Shown here in pieces: positions 63,700 through 64,000 of a DNA stretch of 64,000 nt (the first letter of the stretch is position 1; the number at the start of each line of letters is the position of its first letter). The stretch spans positions 124,001 to 188,000 of the forward strand of contig NZ_PQVH01000008.1 in assembly GCF_004661485.1 (NCBI RefSeq). Direction: 5' to 3'. This stretch comes from Methylotenera oryzisoli (GTDB taxonomy: Bacteria > Pseudomonadota > Gammaproteobacteria > Burkholderiales > Methylophilaceae). A program made the position numbers and the translations under genes. The notes under the pieces were generated by a model that worked only from the letters and a program-made list of their open reading frames with translations, was not told the origin of the DNA and did no database searches.

Positions 63700-64000
63700 C
63701 TAATTGTGCGGAATTTCCCCACCCAATGCATTGGTTAAGTCAGCCAGCATCTTAGCCAGTTCACCTGTCATCAGGGTGAAGTCTAGCGCAAATATTTCAT
63801 CAGCATCCTCTGCTAAGGTTGTTGAATCCTCTTTAATAATATCTAGAAATTCGAGCCGTTTAATTTGCATTTGCTCGGTTAGTACAAAAGATATTCTGTC
63901 ATTCCAAGTCATGCCTAAACGCGTCACACGCTTGCCTGCGGCTATGTGTTTCATGATTTCATCGCCTTCTAGCGCATGGTTCGCATAACGAATCGTGGCT
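63700..64000 (-). CDS. rdgC: Recombination-associated protein RdgC (C-terminal part, cut by window)
   Basis: The frame is open from the right edge to the stop at 63700 and encodes TIRYANHALEGDEIMKHIAAGKRVTRLGMTWNDRISFVLTEQMQIKRLEFLD..., then DFTLMTGELAKMLADLTNALGGE. This is the typical RdgC C-terminus. RdgC is a ring-shaped DNA-binding protein that limits RecA activity. About two thirds of the gene lies beyond the window. The Met at 63954 is internal, not the start. Confidence 0.92.
   Translation of the reverse strand, partial: ATIRYANHALEGDEIMKHIAAGKRVTRLGMTWNDRISFVLTEQMQIKRLEFLDIIKEDSTTLAEDADEIFALDFTLMTGELAKMLADLTNALGGEIPHN

Overview
The window looks like a chromosome segment of a betaproteobacterium, most probably a Methylophilaceae (Methylotenera-like) methylotroph. 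This rests on gene order: map/glnD divergent from rpsB-tsf-pyrH-frr-uppS-cdsA-dxr-rseP-bamA-skp-lpxD-fabZ-lpxA-lpxB-rnhB, then yceD-rpmF-plsX-fabH-fabD-fabG-acpP-fabF-pabC-mltG-tmk-holB-pilZ-tatD. Two-subunit pyruvate carboxylase genes and moderate G+C fit as well. The genus is an inference; no 16S gene or species marker is present.

Positions 1 to about 15072 are the right-hand part of a P2-family prophage. The order is H-I-J-W-V-S-R-Rz1-Rz-endolysin-holin-Zn ribbon-X-L-M-N-O on the minus strand, then divergent P-Q on the plus strand. The rest of the tail genes, replication genes, repressor and integrase must lie left of the window. Q is followed by a terminator, a cos-like sequence very close to those of P2 and 186, an unusual repeat-rich noncoding stretch and a truncated tRNA-Ser 3' end that marks attR. 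Having cos and att next to Q and integrating in tRNA-Ser recalls Pseudomonas phage phiCTX rather than P2. Two copies of a GTTCTAT-N9-ATAGAAC dyad, each followed at the same distance by a TACTA(T/G) -10-like element, lie upstream of V and of O. They are good candidates for this phage's late promoters.

Positions 15081-20313 hold two small cupin paralogues, glnD (nitrogen signalling), map and an HDOD-domain gene. Positions 20513-35271 are one co-directional block for translation factors, UMP kinase, isoprenoid and CDP-DAG synthesis, outer-membrane protein assembly and lipid A. Positions 35268-41478, on the minus strand, encode an RsmI-like methylase, a DUF4139 protein, a Maf pyrophosphatase and pyruvate carboxylase subunits B and A.

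Positions 41757-53230 carry the fatty-acid synthesis cluster and the pabC-mltG-tmk-holB-pilZ-tatD run. Positions 53285-56278 hold smaller genes: a PhnP-like hydrolase, a small exported protein, a HAD phosphatase, a DUF6494 protein and phhB. Positions 56528-62560 are a SUF iron-sulfur operon (sufB-C-D-S-U-T plus a Rieske ferredoxin). A Yip1-like membrane protein, a 58-residue ORF and the 3' part of rdgC close the window.

The host part is ordinary housekeeping DNA. The observations most worth a second look are in the prophage: the late-promoter dyads, and the 14.3-15.1 kb region with cos, the TGCATAAAC repeats and the GGTAAT/ATTACC array framed by a perfect 23-bp inverted repeat.
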